DNA of 64,000 nt from an uncultured Oscillospiraceae bacterium (GCA_900542575.1 UQOE01000003.1:62001-126000); one strand, 5' to 3'. Positions 8,414 through 16,136 are shown, counted from the stretch's first letter. Numbers and translations are program-made. Notes: generated from the letters alone by a model not told the origin.

Positions 8414-8566
8414 ATGAAAATGATCCATACTCTTGAGACCAGAAATCTTTGCGAGAGCGCCAAGAACGGCGGCTGCGGCGAGTGCCAGACTTCCTGCCAG
8501 TCTGCCTGCAAAACTTCCTGCGGCATTGCCAACCAGCAGTGCGAAAATGCAAAGAAGGCTGACTGA
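8414..8566 (+). CDS. scfA: SCIFF ranthipeptide precursor (six cysteines in forty-five)
   Basis: This 50-residue peptide begins MKMIHTLETRNL, the conserved SCIFF leader. It carries Cys21, 24, 28, 32, 36 and 43 in GCGECQTSCQSACKTSC plus a late QQC; Cys13 is an extra cysteine in the leader. SCIFF peptides are near-universal in Clostridia, and their cysteines are linked to neighbouring residues by gamma-thioether bonds made by the adjacent radical-SAM enzyme. GGAGG sits 9 nt before the ATG. A hairpin terminator separates it from the maturase gene. The biological role of the mature peptide is unknown. Confidence 0.95.
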   Translation: MKMIHTLETRNLCESAKNGGCGECQTSCQSACKTSCGIANQQCENAKKAD

Positions 8567-8590
8567 GTCTCTCCCGGACACGAACATGAG

Positions 8591-8619
8591 GTGCTGCCGC
8601 AGGTGCGGCGGCACTTTTT
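8591..8619 (+). terminator. Intercistronic terminator/attenuator between peptide and maturase
   Basis: A 10-bp stem (GTGCTGCCGC with 8605-8614, one G-T pair) and an AGGT loop are followed by TTTTT. It would let the peptide be made in excess over its maturase. Confidence 0.8.
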
Positions 8620-8652
8620 CTATCTGAACTTGGAAGGAGAAACGCAAGACTT

Positions 8653-10047
8653 ATGGTTCATCAGTACCAGCTGAACGGCTACAATATTGTGCTGGACACC
8701 TGCTCCGGCTCTGTCCACGCCGTCAGCGAACCCGCGTACGACATGATCGCCCTGTACCAGGATCACACGCCCGAGGAAATCATCGCCGTCATCCAGCAGA
8801 AATACGGCGACGAGGTCTCCCGCGAGGATATCGAGGAATGTCTCGACGACATCGCCGCGCTGAAGCGTGAGGGCAAACTCTTCACCGAGGACACCTTTGA
8901 GCCCCTGGCGGACACGTTTAAGGAGCGGTCCGGGGACGTGGTCAAAGCCCTCTGTCTCCATGTGGCCCATTCCTGCAATCTCAGCTGTTCCTATTGCTTT
9001 GCCAGCCAGGGCAAATTCCACGGGGAACGGGCTCTCATGTCCTTTGAGGTGGGCAAACAGGCGCTGGACTATCTGGTCGCCCACTCCGGCACGCGCCACA
9101 ACCTGGAAGTGGATTTCTTCGGCGGCGAGCCCCTCATGAACTGGGACATCGTCAAGCAGCTTGTGGCCTATGCCCGCTCCATTGAGAAGGATTCGGGCAA
9201 ACACTTCCGCTTTACGCTGACCACCAACGGCATGCTCATTGACGACGATGTCATTGACTTCGCCAACAAAGAGATGCACAACGTGGTTCTGAGCCTGGAT
9301 GGCCGGAAGGAAATCCATGACCGGTACCGCGTGGACTACGCCGGCAACGGCAGCTGGGAGCGCATTGTCCCCAAATTCCAGCGGTTTGTCGAGAAGCGGG
9401 GAGACCGCGAATACTATATGCGCGGTACCTTTACCCACAACAACCCCGACTTCATGAAAGATATTGATACCATGCTGGACCTGGGCTTTAACCGCCTCTC
9501 CATGGAGCCGGTTGTCGCCGCGCCGGACGACCCCTGCGCCCTGACCGAAGAGGACAAGCCCATCGTCGAAAAGCAGTATGAGATTCTCGCAGACCGCATG
9601 CTGGAGCGGGAGCGCGCCGGCAGGCCGTTTACGTTCTACCACTACATGATCGACCTCACCGGCGGCCCCTGCATTTACAAGCGCATTTCCGGCTGCGGTT
9701 CGGGCACCGAGTATATGGCCGTCACCCCTTGGGGAGATCTTTACCCCTGCCACCAGTTCGTCGGCGAGGAGAAGTTCAAACTCGGCAACGTCTGGGACGG
9801 CGTCACCAATCCCTCCATCCGGGAGGAGTTCCGCAAGTGCAATGTCTACCAGCGCCCGGAGTGCCGGGACTGCTGGGCCAAGCTCTACTGCTCCGGCGGC
9901 TGCGCGGCCAATGCGTACCACGCCACCGGCAGCATTCTCGGAACCTATCCGTACGGGTGCGACCTGTTCCGCAAGCGCATGGAGTGCGCCATCATGGTGA
10001 AGGTCGCAGAACAGCTGGATCCGACCCTCCAGCCCCAAAAGGACTGA
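8653..10047 (+). CDS. scfB: SCIFF radical-SAM maturase (thioether-forming)
   Basis: This enzyme installs thioether crosslinks in the SCIFF peptide encoded just upstream. The 464 residues comprise a PqqD-like recognition domain (about 1-95), a radical-SAM core with Cys108-x3-Cys112-x2-Cys115 in CNLSCSYC, the FFGGEPLMN motif, and a C-terminal SPASM domain with CHQF, CRDCWAKLYCSGGC and a late PYGCDLFRK, which bind two auxiliary [4Fe-4S] clusters. Start and length fit the family. The start, after GGAGAAACGCAAGACTT, has a fairly long RBS spacing. It lies 5 nt before the decarboxylase gene. Confidence 0.95.
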   Translation: MVHQYQLNGYNIVLDTCSGSVHAVSEPAYDMIALYQDHTPEEIIAVIQQKYGDEVSREDIEECLDDIAALKREGKLFTEDTFEPLADTFKERSGDVVKALCLHVAHSCNLSCSYCFASQGKFHGERALMSFEVGKQALDYLVAHSGTRHNLEVDFFGGEPLMNWDIVKQLVAYARSIEKDSGKHFRFTLTTNGMLIDDDVIDFANKEMHNVVLSLDGRKEIHDRYRVDYAGNGSWERIVPKFQRFVEKRGDREYYMRGTFTHNNPDFMKDIDTMLDLGFNRLSMEPVVAAPDDPCALTEEDKPIVEKQYEILADRMLERERAGRPFTFYHYMIDLTGGPCIYKRISGCGSGTEYMAVTPWGDLYPCHQFVGEEKFKLGNVWDGVTNPSIREEFRKCNVYQRPECRDCWAKLYCSGGCAANAYHATGSILGTYPYGCDLFRKRMECAIMVKVAEQLDPTLQPQKD

Positions 10048-10052
10048 ACTTT

Positions 10053-11390
10053 ATGAACACGCCGGTTTACGATTTTGTCCGGGAATACGCCGCCTCCGGG
10101 ACGGTTCGGGCCCACATGCCCGGCCACAAAGGGCGCGGCCCCCTGGGGTGCGAGGCCTTGGATCTCACCGAGATCGCCGGCGCGGACTCCCTCTACGAGG
10201 ACGACGGCATCCTGCTGCAGAGCGAGCAAAATGCCGCTGCGCTCTTCGGCGCGGGAAAGACCCTCTACTCGGCGGAGGGCTCCTCTCTGTGTATCCGCAC
10301 GATGCTGTATCTGGCGCAGCTCCGTCGCCCGGACCGGCCCTGGATTCTCGCCGCCCGCAACGCCCACAAGGTCTTTCTGCAGACCTGCATGCTGCTGGGC
10401 CTGGATATCACCTGGCTCTGGGACGAGAGCGAATCCTTCTCCCTGTGCCGGGCCGCAGTCTCCGCTGCCCAGGTAGATTCTGTACTGCGTGCCAACAAAG
10501 TACACCCTCCCATAGCCGTCCATCTCACGACGCCGGACTATCTTGGAAATGAAAATGACGTCGCGGCCATTGCAGAGACCGCACACCGTTATGGGGTGCC
10601 GCTGCTGGTGGATAACGCCCACGGCGCATACCTGAAATTCCTGCCGGAGTCCCGCCACCCGATGGACTGCGGCGCAGACATGTGCTGCGACTCCGCCCAC
10701 AAGACCTTCCCGGTCCTGACCGGCGGGGCTTATCTCCACATCGGCAGGCAGGCCCCCGCAGAATTCGGCTTGCTGGGCAAACAGGCTATGGCCCAGTTCG
10801 GCTCCACGAGCCCTTCGTACCTCATCCTGGCTTCGCTGGACGCCAATAACGCCGTCCTTGCCTCTTCCTACCCGCGCGATCTGGCTATATGGATCCAGAA
10901 CATGAATCGCGCACGGACCGATCTCGCCGCCCAGGGCTGGTCCGTCCTGTCCACGGACCCGCTGAAGCTGACGATAGAGCCCGGTTCCCGCGGCTACCGC
11001 GGCACAGAACTGGCCGATCTGCTGCGCAAGGCCGGCGTGGAATGCGAGTATGCAGATCCGGACGACGTCGTCATGATGCTGACGCCCTGCAATCTGCTGG
11101 AAGATCTGGCGCATATCGTGCGGTTCCTGGGACAGCTGCCGGAGCGAACCCCTGTTGTGCGTCCAAACCTTCGGCTGCCGCCGCCGGAGACCGTCTGCAC
11201 ACCGCGGTACTGCCTGACCGCACCCAGGGAGCAGATTCCCGCGGCAAAGGCCGAGGGACGCATCCTCGCTGCACCCACCATGAGCTGCCCGCCGGCCGTC
11301 CCGGCCGTGGTATGCGGGGAGCGCATTTCCGCCGAGGCTGTTCAAGTTTTAACCTATTATGGGACCTCGTCCGTCTGGGTCCTGAAGTGA
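10053..11390 (+). CDS. Orn/Lys/Arg decarboxylase-family PLP enzyme
   Basis: The 445-residue product starts MNTPVYDFVREY; RAHMPGHKGRG follows, the N-terminal signature of short Gram-positive Orn/Lys/Arg decarboxylases. Further family marks are EDDGILLQSE, YSAEGSSLC, the Asp of LLVDNAHGAYL and the PLP lysine Lys217 in DSAHKTFPVLTGGAYLH. Enzymes of this type decarboxylate arginine, lysine or ornithine to polyamines. The substrate is not certain, and some members sit next to DNA-replication genes with unclear roles. It starts only 5 nt after the maturase stop, so it is probably co-transcribed. Confidence 0.85.
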   Translation: MNTPVYDFVREYAASGTVRAHMPGHKGRGPLGCEALDLTEIAGADSLYEDDGILLQSEQNAAALFGAGKTLYSAEGSSLCIRTMLYLAQLRRPDRPWILAARNAHKVFLQTCMLLGLDITWLWDESESFSLCRAAVSAAQVDSVLRANKVHPPIAVHLTTPDYLGNENDVAAIAETAHRYGVPLLVDNAHGAYLKFLPESRHPMDCGADMCCDSAHKTFPVLTGGAYLHIGRQAPAEFGLLGKQAMAQFGSTSPSYLILASLDANNAVLASSYPRDLAIWIQNMNRARTDLAAQGWSVLSTDPLKLTIEPGSRGYRGTELADLLRKAGVECEYADPDDVVMMLTPCNLLEDLAHIVRFLGQLPERTPVVRPNLRLPPPETVCTPRYCLTAPREQIPAAKAEGRILAAPTMSCPPAVPAVVCGERISAEAVQVLTYYGTSSVWVLK

Positions 11391-11418
11391 TATACTGGAA
11401 GCAGGGAGGCGACTGCAC

Positions 11419-11631
11419 ATGCGCAGCATATTAATAAAAGACACGACCCGCGAAGAGCGGATTGAAATCGTCAACCGCGCCCTCGACGCCTGCGGCACCG
11501 GATGTCAGAACTGCTCCTCCTGCTGGCTCGGCGGCGGCTCTGTCGATTCCATGTACCAGGATTACATCGACGGAAAAAAAGAGATCCGCGAAATCAACGA
11601 GGAGTACCGCCTCGGCGGGACCGTTCACTGA
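11419..11631 (+). CDS. Small Cys-rich conserved protein
   Basis: This 70-residue protein follows the decarboxylase by 28 nt, with GGAGG before its ATG. It begins MRSILIKDTTREERIEIV, then has ACGTGCQNCSSC, four cysteines in a metal-site-like cluster, then a Gly-rich SCWLGGGSVD and an acidic C-terminus. I recall similar 60-70 residue proteins being common and uncharacterised in Clostridia. Function is unknown; the cysteines suggest zinc or an iron-sulfur cluster. A terminator follows. Confidence 0.7.
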   Translation: MRSILIKDTTREERIEIVNRALDACGTGCQNCSSCWLGGGSVDSMYQDYIDGKKEIREINEEYRLGGTVH

Positions 11632-11643
11632 ATAATTGACAGA

Positions 11644-11677
11644 CAGCAGCTGGCCGAAGGGCTGGCTGCTGTTTTTT
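11644..11677 (+). terminator. Rho-independent terminator
   Basis: CAGCAGCTGGCC pairs with GGCTGGCTGCTG (two wobbles) around a GAAG loop and is followed by TTTTTT. It ends the SCIFF-decarboxylase region. Confidence 0.85.
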
Positions 11678-11720
11678 CTGTTATATGGCCGGCAAGCCGG
11701 CGCTTGTAGGGGAGATCGGC

Positions 11721-11740
11721 GTATATAATTTTTTCCCTAA
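11721..11740 (+). repeat. Solo half-copy of the ATATAA-TTTTCCCTAA repeat
   Basis: GTATATAATTTTTTCCCTAA closely matches the start of the tandem units at 36569-36628 and 36651-36710. It lies upstream of the marR promoter. Confidence 0.5.
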
Positions 11741-11752
11741 GCCGCCTTATAC

Positions 11753-11781
11753 TTGCAATCCTACTTTTCACCTGATATGAT
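11753..11781 (+). promoter_or_regulatory. marR promoter
   Basis: TTGCAA (11753-11758), a 17-bp spacer and TATGAT (11776-11781) with an extended TGA in front form a strong promoter, 35 nt before marR. Confidence 0.75.
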
Positions 11782-11792
11782 GTATATACATC
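11779..11792. promoter_or_regulatory. Candidate MarR operator
   Basis: GATGTATATACATC is a perfect 14-bp palindrome overlapping the 3' end of the -10 box and the start site. This is the usual place for an autorepressing MarR site. Confidence 0.6.
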
Positions 11793-11815
11793 GATAATAC
11801 AGGGGAGGCCCGACC

Positions 11816-12238
11816 ATGGGAAAGCGAATTGACAACACCGACTGCCATTGCCTAAAGATGCGGCGCAGTGCAGAGAATATCGTCGGCTTCTATGACCGGA
11901 TGCTCGCCCCGGCGGGCGTGACGCTGCGGCAGTACTCTCTGCTCAGCGCAATTGCGGAGCAGGAGGGGTGCAGCATTCGGGAACTGGGAGACGCCACGCT
12001 CCTGGAGCGCTCTACGCTGGCACGCAGCCTGAAACCTCTGGAAAAAGAGGGGCTGGTGGAGGACCGACGCGCAATAGGATCCCGCAACAGCGAACTCTAT
12101 CTGACTGCAAAAGGACAGCACATCTGTCGCGATGCCGCCTGGCGCTGGAAAAATGCGCAGCAGGCCTTCGAGGAGAGAATCGGTGCGGAGAAAGTTGCAG
12201 AGCTGGAATCCATCCTGAATGAAATGCAGAATTTATAA
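11816..12238 (+). CDS. MarR-family transcriptional regulator
   Basis: The 140-residue winged-helix protein has the MarR layout: an N-terminal dimer helix, LRQYSLLSAIAEQEGCSIRELGDATLLERSTLARSL as the helix-turn-helix region (about 38-73, recognition helix LLERSTLARSLKPL), and the wing DRRAIGSRNSELYLT. An N-terminal DNTDCHCLKM with two cysteines could sense redox state. It is transcribed alone. Its stop codon directly abuts that of the convergent DUF1848 gene with no spacer, so its own target besides itself is not obvious. Confidence 0.85.
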   Translation: MGKRIDNTDCHCLKMRRSAENIVGFYDRMLAPAGVTLRQYSLLSAIAEQEGCSIRELGDATLLERSTLARSLKPLEKEGLVEDRRAIGSRNSELYLTAKGQHICRDAAWRWKNAQQAFEERIGAEKVAELESILNEMQNL

Positions 12239-13165
12239 CGAAAACCACCCGAGCTGCCCGGTGCGCCAGGAGACCTGGTTCACCGGGATAATTTCGTCCT
12301 GCGGCCCCACCTGACCGATCAGCAGAGGCAATTCGGGGTCGTGCCGCCGAAGATTGTCTTCCACCGCCCGTCGGTCGTAATTGGCATAGCAGTAGACGCA
12401 GCCGTGGCCGCAGGTGTTGTAGGCGCCGATGTCGCTGCCGAGGAGGCAATTGCAGCCTTTGCGGGCCTGCCCATGGGGCGGGACGTTCAGGGCTTCGCCG
12501 AGCGCGCGCTCCAAAAGGTCCTGCGTCATGCAACCGGAGGTAAGGACGCCGCACGAAGAAAGGGATGGGTTTTCCAGGCAGGTATGCACTTCCATGTCGT
12601 TAGCCGCCGCAATTTCGGTGAAGGCCGTGCACAGGGTGCGCTGATCCGCATTCGATACTTCCCGTGCGGCGGGAAAGTTGCGTACGGTTTTCTGGTATAG
12701 ATCGAGAAAGGAAATGACCACGGTGCGGGTGCTCCCGCGCAGGGCTTCGGCCATCTTCCGGAAGGTACGGAGATGAAAATCAAGATCGTACTTCGGCGTC
12801 AGAAGAATGGGGTCGTACCGCCAGGAGACGGCATCCGGTCCCACTTCCCCGGAGAGGGTGCGGAAACTTTTCGCGACCTGCTGCCAGGGCGGGACGAAAG
12901 GCTCCAGATCCCGGCCGTAGGGGGTAATAGTCACATGCCAGTAGGTCTGAAAGCGCCGGAGTTCCGGCGGAAAGGGGAGCAGCGGGCCCGGGTTCTTGGT
13001 GCAGAAACAGATGAGATCCACGAGCTCCGGATCCAGCTCGTAGGAGTAGATTCTTCCCGGCGCATAGGGGCTGCGGGCATAGACGAATCCCGCTTTCAGG
13101 CGGTTTCTCAGCCAAGCGGAGAAGAAAGCCGGGATATCGGTCCGGCTGCCGGTGTTCAGGATCAT
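12233..13165 (-). CDS. DUF1848-family protein
   Basis: The ATG at 13165 has AGGAAG upstream and gives a 310-residue protein starting MILNTGSRTDIPAFFSAWL. The SRTDIPAF start, the WRYDPILLTPKYD segment and a C-terminal cysteine cluster (KGCNCLLGSDIGAYNTC then HGCVYCYANYD) are hallmarks of DUF1848. The final CGHGCVYCYA resembles a radical-SAM CxxxCxxC but lies at the C-terminus, so iron-sulfur binding is likely and catalysis uncertain. The function of the family is unknown to me. It is divergent from the ferredoxin gene. Confidence 0.8.
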   Translation of the reverse strand: MILNTGSRTDIPAFFSAWLRNRLKAGFVYARSPYAPGRIYSYELDPELVDLICFCTKNPGPLLPFPPELRRFQTYWHVTITPYGRDLEPFVPPWQQVAKSFRTLSGEVGPDAVSWRYDPILLTPKYDLDFHLRTFRKMAEALRGSTRTVVISFLDLYQKTVRNFPAAREVSNADQRTLCTAFTEIAAANDMEVHTCLENPSLSSCGVLTSGCMTQDLLERALGEALNVPPHGQARKGCNCLLGSDIGAYNTCGHGCVYCYANYDRRAVEDNLRRHDPELPLLIGQVGPQDEIIPVNQVSWRTGQLGWFSL

Positions 13166-13192
13166 GGCTGTCTTCCTTTTCCTTAAAAATTC

Positions 13193-13201
13193 TGATACAA
13201 T
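13193..13201 (+). promoter_or_regulatory. Extended -10 promoter for the ferredoxin gene
   Basis: TGA-TACAAT (TACAAT at 13196-13201) with a weak -35 (TTCCTT at 13173-13178, 17-bp spacer). Confidence 0.5.
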
Positions 13202-13234
13202 AGGGCAAATACTAACGTTTGGACGTGATGAACT

Positions 13235-13474
13235 GTGTCTTATGAGACCGAAGATCCGCATAAGAAGAAACGAATGAACAGCTTCCTCGTCGTGGAAAAA
13301 GACCGCTGTCCTGCGCATACCTGCGTGGCCGCAGAGGCGTGTCCGGAGGAGGCCATGACGCAGAACGGCACGGAGCCGCCTGTTATTGACATTACCAAGT
13401 GCACTCTCTGCGAAGTCTGCCTGCACTTTTGCGAATATGACGCGCTGCAGGTTCATACGATGCAGCTCTTCTGA
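13235..13474 (+). CDS. 4Fe-4S ferredoxin-like protein
   Basis: The product has 79 residues if the GTG at 13235 is used; an internal ATG at 13274 would give 66 residues, and neither has a clear Shine-Dalgarno. The second cluster motif is canonical (CTLCEVCLHFC). The first is loose (CPAHTC-x5-CP), giving seven cysteines in total, so one cluster is complete and the other is a three-Cys or altered site. The family shuttles low-potential electrons. It lies 14 nt before a nitroreductase gene with a good RBS, suggesting it is the electron donor of that flavoenzyme. Confidence 0.75.
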   Translation: MSYETEDPHKKKRMNSFLVVEKDRCPAHTCVAAEACPEEAMTQNGTEPPVIDITKCTLCEVCLHFCEYDALQVHTMQLF

Positions 13475-13488
13475 AGGAGGTTTCTTTC

Positions 13489-14007
13489 ATGGACGATTTT
13501 ACCACCCTGGCCGCAGAACGCTTTTCGGTCCGCAAATATCTGAACAAACAGCTCCGCACGGAGGACCTGGAGCGCATATTGAAAGCGGGTCAGCTGGCAC
13601 CGACGGCCAAAAACCTGCAGCCCCAGAAAATTTTCGTCATCCAGTCGGAAGAAGGACTTGCGACGATCGACAGCCTGACGAGATGCCGCTTCGGCGCCCC
13701 AACCGTTTTGCTTATCTGCTACGATACCGAGCGCGAATGGCACAACCCGCTGGAGGAGGGGGTGACCTTCGGTGAAATAGACGCTTCCATCGTTACCACC
13801 CACATGATGCTCGAGGCCGCAGACATCGGCGTCGCCTCCTGCTGGATCGGCTACTTCCCGCCGAGCAGGACCGCCGAGGCCTTCCATCTGCCAGAAAATC
13901 TTAAGCCGGTCGCTCTGCTCGACCTCGGCTATCCGACCCCGGACGCCGAGCCCACCGAACGGCATACGCAATACCGGGACGAAGAGGACATCATTGCGTT
14001 TCTTTAA
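13489..14007 (+). CDS. Nitroreductase-family flavoprotein
   Basis: This 172-residue FMN protein has AERFSVRKYLNKQL at the N-terminus (FMN-phosphate Arg-Ser-x-Arg element), AGQLAPTAKNLQPQKIFV, and a GVASCWIGYFPP segment. The length is that of the short, ferredoxin-associated nitroreductases. The natural substrate is unknown. A strong AAGGAGG precedes the ATG, and the upstream ferredoxin gene is in the same unit. A terminator follows 14 nt after the stop. Confidence 0.85.
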   Translation: MDDFTTLAAERFSVRKYLNKQLRTEDLERILKAGQLAPTAKNLQPQKIFVIQSEEGLATIDSLTRCRFGAPTVLLICYDTEREWHNPLEEGVTFGEIDASIVTTHMMLEAADIGVASCWIGYFPPSRTAEAFHLPENLKPVALLDLGYPTPDAEPTERHTQYRDEEDIIAFL

Positions 14008-14021
14008 CCATCACAGAACAG

Positions 14022-14045
14022 GGACCGCCTCGGCGGTCCTTTTTT
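14022..14045 (+). terminator. Rho-independent terminator
   Basis: GGACCG/CGGTCC stem with a CCTCGG loop followed by TTTTTT, between the convergent nitroreductase and lysR genes. Confidence 0.85.
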
Positions 14046-14057
14046 GACCCTGTCCGG

Positions 14058-14951
14058 TCAGAGACTGCGGGTCTGCAGCTGAATTGCGCGGATCAGACGG
14101 CTTACGTCGTCGGACGGCTGGAGCGGATAGAGAATTCCGTAGGGAATCGGGGCGTCCCACTCCACCGGAATATGGACCAGGGCGGGGTGTACCTCTTCCC
14201 AGCAGGGGAGGGAGACCATGGCACAATTGGTGCTGACGCATTTGTTGAAAACCGACATGTCGTAGAACTGGCCGGCGTCTTTCAGGCGGATCTCCGGCAC
14301 GGCCGAGAGCGCGGTGCGAATTCGGTCGACGGCCGCGGAGTCCCCAGCGGTGACCAGAAGAACTGTCTCACCAGACAGGTCGGCGGGGCGGACGGACCGG
14401 CGGCCGGCCAGCCGATGTCCGCGAGGTACGGCAATTTCGTGCTGGTAGGTGCCCAGTGGCAGGAAGCGGCAGCGGTCCATCCACTGTCTGGAGTCGCAGA
14501 CGCCGACGATGCAGTCGAATTTGTCGCCGATGCGGTCCAGTTCGGTCAGGATGCCGGTCTGGTCGTCATCGAACGGAATGATCTGCAGGTGATAGCCCGG
14601 AAATTCGCGGCTGACCGGGTACCAGAGATCCATAAACGGCTTGCACGGGTTCAGCAGGGAAGTTCCAATCCGAAAGCTCTTCTGCTCCGCCTCCTGCAGG
14701 GCGCGGGCCTCCTGCAGCGCGGCCCGCTCGGCCTCCTCCATGTTCTGCCCATAGCGCTGGATGATGCGGCCGGCGGGGGTCAGCGAAATCCCGTGGTGGC
14801 TGCGCTGCAGAAGTGTGAGCCCGAGGGCGCGCTCCAAGGCGTTGATCTGCTTAATGACGGCGGTGGAGGAGAGATACAGCTGCTCTGCCGCCTTGCTGAA
14901 GCTGCCGCTTTCGGCGACGCAGAGAAACGTGCGGAGCTGTGGATTCAGCAT
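14058..14951 (-). CDS. LysR-family transcriptional regulator
   Basis: The 297-residue protein starts MLNPQLRTFLCVAESGSF. It has the LysR helix-turn-helix (SFSKAAEQLYLSSTAVIKQI, about 17-36), the linker helix and an effector domain (about 90-297). It is divergent from the two flavodoxin genes, and the intergenic region holds back-to-back promoters, so it most likely controls them as well as itself. The effector is unknown. AAAGGAGG lies before the ATG. Confidence 0.9.
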   Translation of the reverse strand: MLNPQLRTFLCVAESGSFSKAAEQLYLSSTAVIKQINALERALGLTLLQRSHHGISLTPAGRIIQRYGQNMEEAERAALQEARALQEAEQKSFRIGTSLLNPCKPFMDLWYPVSREFPGYHLQIIPFDDDQTGILTELDRIGDKFDCIVGVCDSRQWMDRCRFLPLGTYQHEIAVPRGHRLAGRRSVRPADLSGETVLLVTAGDSAAVDRIRTALSAVPEIRLKDAGQFYDMSVFNKCVSTNCAMVSLPCWEEVHPALVHIPVEWDAPIPYGILYPLQPSDDVSRLIRAIQLQTRSL

Positions 14952-14978
14952 GTCAGGACCTCCTTTTGCTCTAACTTT

Positions 14979-14990
14979 TGGTTGGAACCA
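14979..14990. promoter_or_regulatory. Candidate LysR operator
   Basis: TGGTTGGAACCA is an inverted repeat (TGGTT-GG-AACCA) abutting the lysR -10 box and lying about 45 bp upstream of the flavodoxin -10 box. Confidence 0.4.
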
Positions 14991-15018
14991 TTGTACCGGG
15001 AAGGCGCTTCCGTGTCAA
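14990..15018 (-). promoter_or_regulatory. lysR promoter
   Basis: Read on the minus strand: consensus TTGACA (15018-15013), a 17-bp spacer and TACAAT (14995-14990). Confidence 0.8.
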
Positions 15019-15036
15019 AGCGAAGCGGCTTACAAT
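15008..15036 (+). promoter_or_regulatory. Flavodoxin operon promoter
   Basis: TTCCGT (15008-15013) and TACAAT (15031-15036) with a 17-bp spacer. The poor -35 overlaps the lysR -35 on the other strand, which suits an activator-dependent divergent promoter. Confidence 0.6.
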
Positions 15037-15063
15037 GGGAGACAGAAAAAAGGAGGCGGCAGT

Positions 15064-15570
15064 ATGAAAAGCATCATTTTATACTATTCGCGGGCGGCGG
15101 AAAATTATTTTCACGGCGCGCTGCGGTATATTGAAGAGGGCAACACCAAACGTGCGGCGGAACAGCTCCGGGACATGACCGGCGCCGACCTGTTTGAAAT
15201 TGTACAGAAGGAGCCGTACGCGGACGATTACAACACCTGCATCGCGCAGGCGAAAGAGGATAAGCAGAACGGCGCGCGGCCGGAGCTGGAGTCCCTGCCG
15301 GATCTCACCGGCTATGACACCGTCTATCTCGGCTACCCGAACTACTGGGGCACGATGCCAATGGCGGTTTTCACCCTCTTGGAACAGTACGACTGGAGCG
15401 GAAAGACGATCCGTCCGTTCTGCACCAACGAGGGAAGCGGCATGGGGACCAGCGAGCGGGACCTTCGCAGGGAAGCTCCGGGCGCCGAAATTGCGGCAGG
15501 CCTCAGCATCCCCGGCAGCCGTGTCGAGGACGCAGAATCCTATTTTAAAAATTGGATCCCGGAGGAATAA
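15064..15570 (+). CDS. Flavodoxin-family protein 1
   Basis: This 168-residue protein starts MKSIILYYSRAAENYF, a flavodoxin phosphate loop in which the usual T/S-G-N-T is changed to RAAENY. It keeps YDTVYLGYPNYWGTMPMA (FMN isoalloxazine loop) and FCTNEGSGMGTSERDL near the end. It is the flavodoxin_4-type fold used by NAD(P)H-dependent reductases as well as true electron carriers. AAGGAGG sits before the ATG. It is followed 2 nt later by a second flavodoxin. Confidence 0.85.
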   Translation: MKSIILYYSRAAENYFHGALRYIEEGNTKRAAEQLRDMTGADLFEIVQKEPYADDYNTCIAQAKEDKQNGARPELESLPDLTGYDTVYLGYPNYWGTMPMAVFTLLEQYDWSGKTIRPFCTNEGSGMGTSERDLRREAPGAEIAAGLSIPGSRVEDAESYFKNWIPEE

Positions 15571-15572
15571 CC

Positions 15573-16064
15573 ATGGACCGTATAGCAGTTGTATATTATT
15601 CACAGGCGTGCGGCAACACAGAGCGCATTGCCAAAGACATCCAGAAGGCCACGGGCGCAGACCTGTTTCGTATTGAGACGGTAAAGCCCTACACGGGCAC
15701 CTACAATCAGATCGTGGACCAGGGCGCCGACGAGGTGAAACGCGGCTTCTGCCCTGCCATTCAGCCCATCGATGCGGACTGGTCCCAGTACGATGCCATC
15801 GTCCTGGGAACGCCGACCTGGTGGTACACGATGGCGCCCGCCATGCGGACCTTCCTGAAACAGGAGGATTTCTCCGGCAGGACGGTCATCCCGTTCCAGA
15901 CCCATGGCGGCTGGCCGGCCCACTGCCTCGATGATATGGCGGATCTCCTGGACGGCGCCGACGTCCGCAGCAGCTTTGCGGTTCAGTTTGACGACCAGGG
16001 CGGACCGAACCTCGTCACCAAACCCCGCGCGATTCGGAGCTGGATCGAGAAGATCGGGCACTGA
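15573..16064 (+). CDS. Flavodoxin-family protein 2
   Basis: I use the ATG at 15573, right after GGAGGAA. The 163-residue protein starts MDRIAVVYYSQACGNTERIA, a classical FMN-phosphate loop, and has YDAIVLGTPTWWYTMAPAM and PFQTHGGWP as the ring-binding loops. It is clearly a paralog of the preceding gene but with the canonical loop, so the pair may have split roles. LysR upstream is the probable regulator. A hairpin of the recurrent GGGCGCACTGCAGAA family terminates the unit. Confidence 0.88.
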   Translation: MDRIAVVYYSQACGNTERIAKDIQKATGADLFRIETVKPYTGTYNQIVDQGADEVKRGFCPAIQPIDADWSQYDAIVLGTPTWWYTMAPAMRTFLKQEDFSGRTVIPFQTHGGWPAHCLDDMADLLDGADVRSSFAVQFDDQGGPNLVTKPRAIRSWIEKIGH

Positions 16065-16090
16065 TCGGCTGATTGATGCACAAACAGAAA

Positions 16091-16136
16091 GGGCACACTG
16101 CAGAAATCTGTTCTGCAGTGCGCCCATAACTTTTTT
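16091..16136 (+). terminator. Terminator, copy 1 of the GGGCGCACTGCAGAA hairpin family
   Basis: The stem GGGCACACTGCAGAA (16091-16105) / TTCTGCAGTGCGCCC (16111-16125) is followed by TTTTTT at 16131-16136. Related hairpins occur at 20410, 27602 and 35021. Confidence 0.85.

Noticed and set aside
8620..10038. Long minus-strand frame antisense to the SCIFF maturase
   Set aside because: Shadow of scfB; low-complexity sequence with no domain. The same applies to the frames at 9945-11345, 15904-17184, 24452-25792, 25857-27398 and 31903-33657.
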